A stretch of 37,241 nucleotides of DNA, taken from positions 1-37,241 of the forward strand of contig JAJHQR010000009.1 in the NCBI GenBank assembly GCA_020833255.1, in the 5' to 3' direction. Within the stretch, counting starts at the first letter, position 1. Each line of letters begins with the position of its first letter. The notes beneath the pieces are model-generated. The model saw only the letters and a list, made by a program, of their open reading frames with translations, ran no database searches and was not told where the DNA came from. Both the position numbers and the translations under genes were made by a program. Shown piece after piece: positions 36,953-37,241 of this stretch. This DNA is from Desulfurococcaceae archaeon (GTDB lineage: Archaea > Thermoproteota > Thermoprotei_A > Sulfolobales > NBVN01).

Positions 36953-37241
36953 TTAAGACTTTATGACAGGCTTTAACCAATTGCCCTTCACTATCCATAG
37001 GAGAGCTAGTAATCCGGTCACCACGTTACTCACGGACATGCCGATCCAAAGCCCTCTCACGCCCATCCCGAGCGGTCCCGGGCCGAACAAGTAAGCCAGC
37101 ACGTTTCTTAAGACCCATAACCTGAAGAGACTCAAGAACATGACTACCTTAGTGTGTCCGGACCCGCTCGCGACGGAGAAAGCGACTCGTAATATCACGA
37201 AGAATATTATTGATGGACCCATGTACAGAAGGAAGTCCGCC
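36953..37241 (-). CDS. MATE-family transporter, C-terminal part (cut by the window edge)
   Basis: The frame stays open to base 37241 (the residues before the track's first Met are ADFLLY), so the gene extends beyond the window. The visible 95 residues include the MATE pattern FFVILRVAFSVASGSGHTK, then FRLWVLRNVLAYLF and GVRGLWIGMSVSNVV. This is the last part of the second MATE half, with about three helices. MATE proteins export drugs or metabolites by cation exchange. The substrate is unknown. The stop faces the convergent DMT gene. The N-terminal portion and start cannot be described. Confidence 0.82.
   Translation of the reverse strand, partial: ADFLLYMGPSIIFFVILRVAFSVASGSGHTKVVMFLSLFRLWVLRNVLAYLFGPGPLGMGVRGLWIGMSVSNVVTGLLALLWIVKGNWLKPVIKS

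Overview
The window reads as chromosomal DNA of a thermophilic crenarchaeon (Thermoproteota), probably Desulfurococcales-like. That placement is an inference from gene content: Taw1 (archaeal wyosine synthesis), an Nre-type repair protein, DUF2070, a single-domain KaiC-like ATPase, the short archaeal PurA, a MoxR/DUF58 locus and a TAXI-type TRAP transporter. Frequent GTG/TTG starts, TATA-like boxes about 25-35 bp before first genes, GGTGG-type Shine-Dalgarno sites with 5-6 nt spacers and heavily overlapping genes fit the same picture. I saw no rRNA, tRNA, CRISPR array or intact transposase.

Layout. 1-518: end of an unidentified gene, a decayed tnpB-tail element, and a promoter plus tiny ORF ahead of tldD. 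519-3292: tldD-tldE. 3300-9190 (minus): guaA, a purine-type phosphoribosyltransferase and taw1 in one operon, and purA plus a COG2509 FAD dehydrogenase in another. 9361-11869: DUF2070 membrane protein and a KaiC-like ATPase, convergent. 12070-15738: complete TAXI-TRAP uptake operon (binding protein, DUF1850, fused 4TM/12TM permease). 15739-15860: a second type of tnpB-tail/omega-RNA-like relic. 15857-17509: 2-hydroxyacid dehydrogenase, divergent from a stand-alone RAM-domain protein and a small unknown protein. 17535-28290: a divergent surface/membrane locus. The minus arm runs DUF4129, membrane protein, 60-aa membrane protein, DUF4350, NreA and an SPL-like radical SAM protein, all overlapping; the plus arm runs MoxR, DUF58, ABC ATPase and two ABC-2 permeases. 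28420-29121: polyprenol kinase-like protein. 29181-34318 (minus): glycogen/alpha-glucan block of a winged-helix DUF5752-like regulator, GH13 branching enzyme and GH57-DUF3536 enzyme, with the second copy of the first relic type inside it. 34445-37241: M32 carboxypeptidase, DMT transporter and a MATE-type transporter cut by the window edge.

The most unusual signals are three transposase-less tnpB 3' ends. Two of them share both edges over about 166 nt and the same broken reading frame, so they may be discrete omega-RNA-like units rather than random debris. Next in interest are the divergent MoxR/DUF58-DUF4129/DUF4350 locus with its own ABC-2 exporter, and the helix-turn-helix gene beside the glucan genes. 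Several starts in the ORF track are probably too far upstream; I moved them where a Shine-Dalgarno or TATA spacing decided it.
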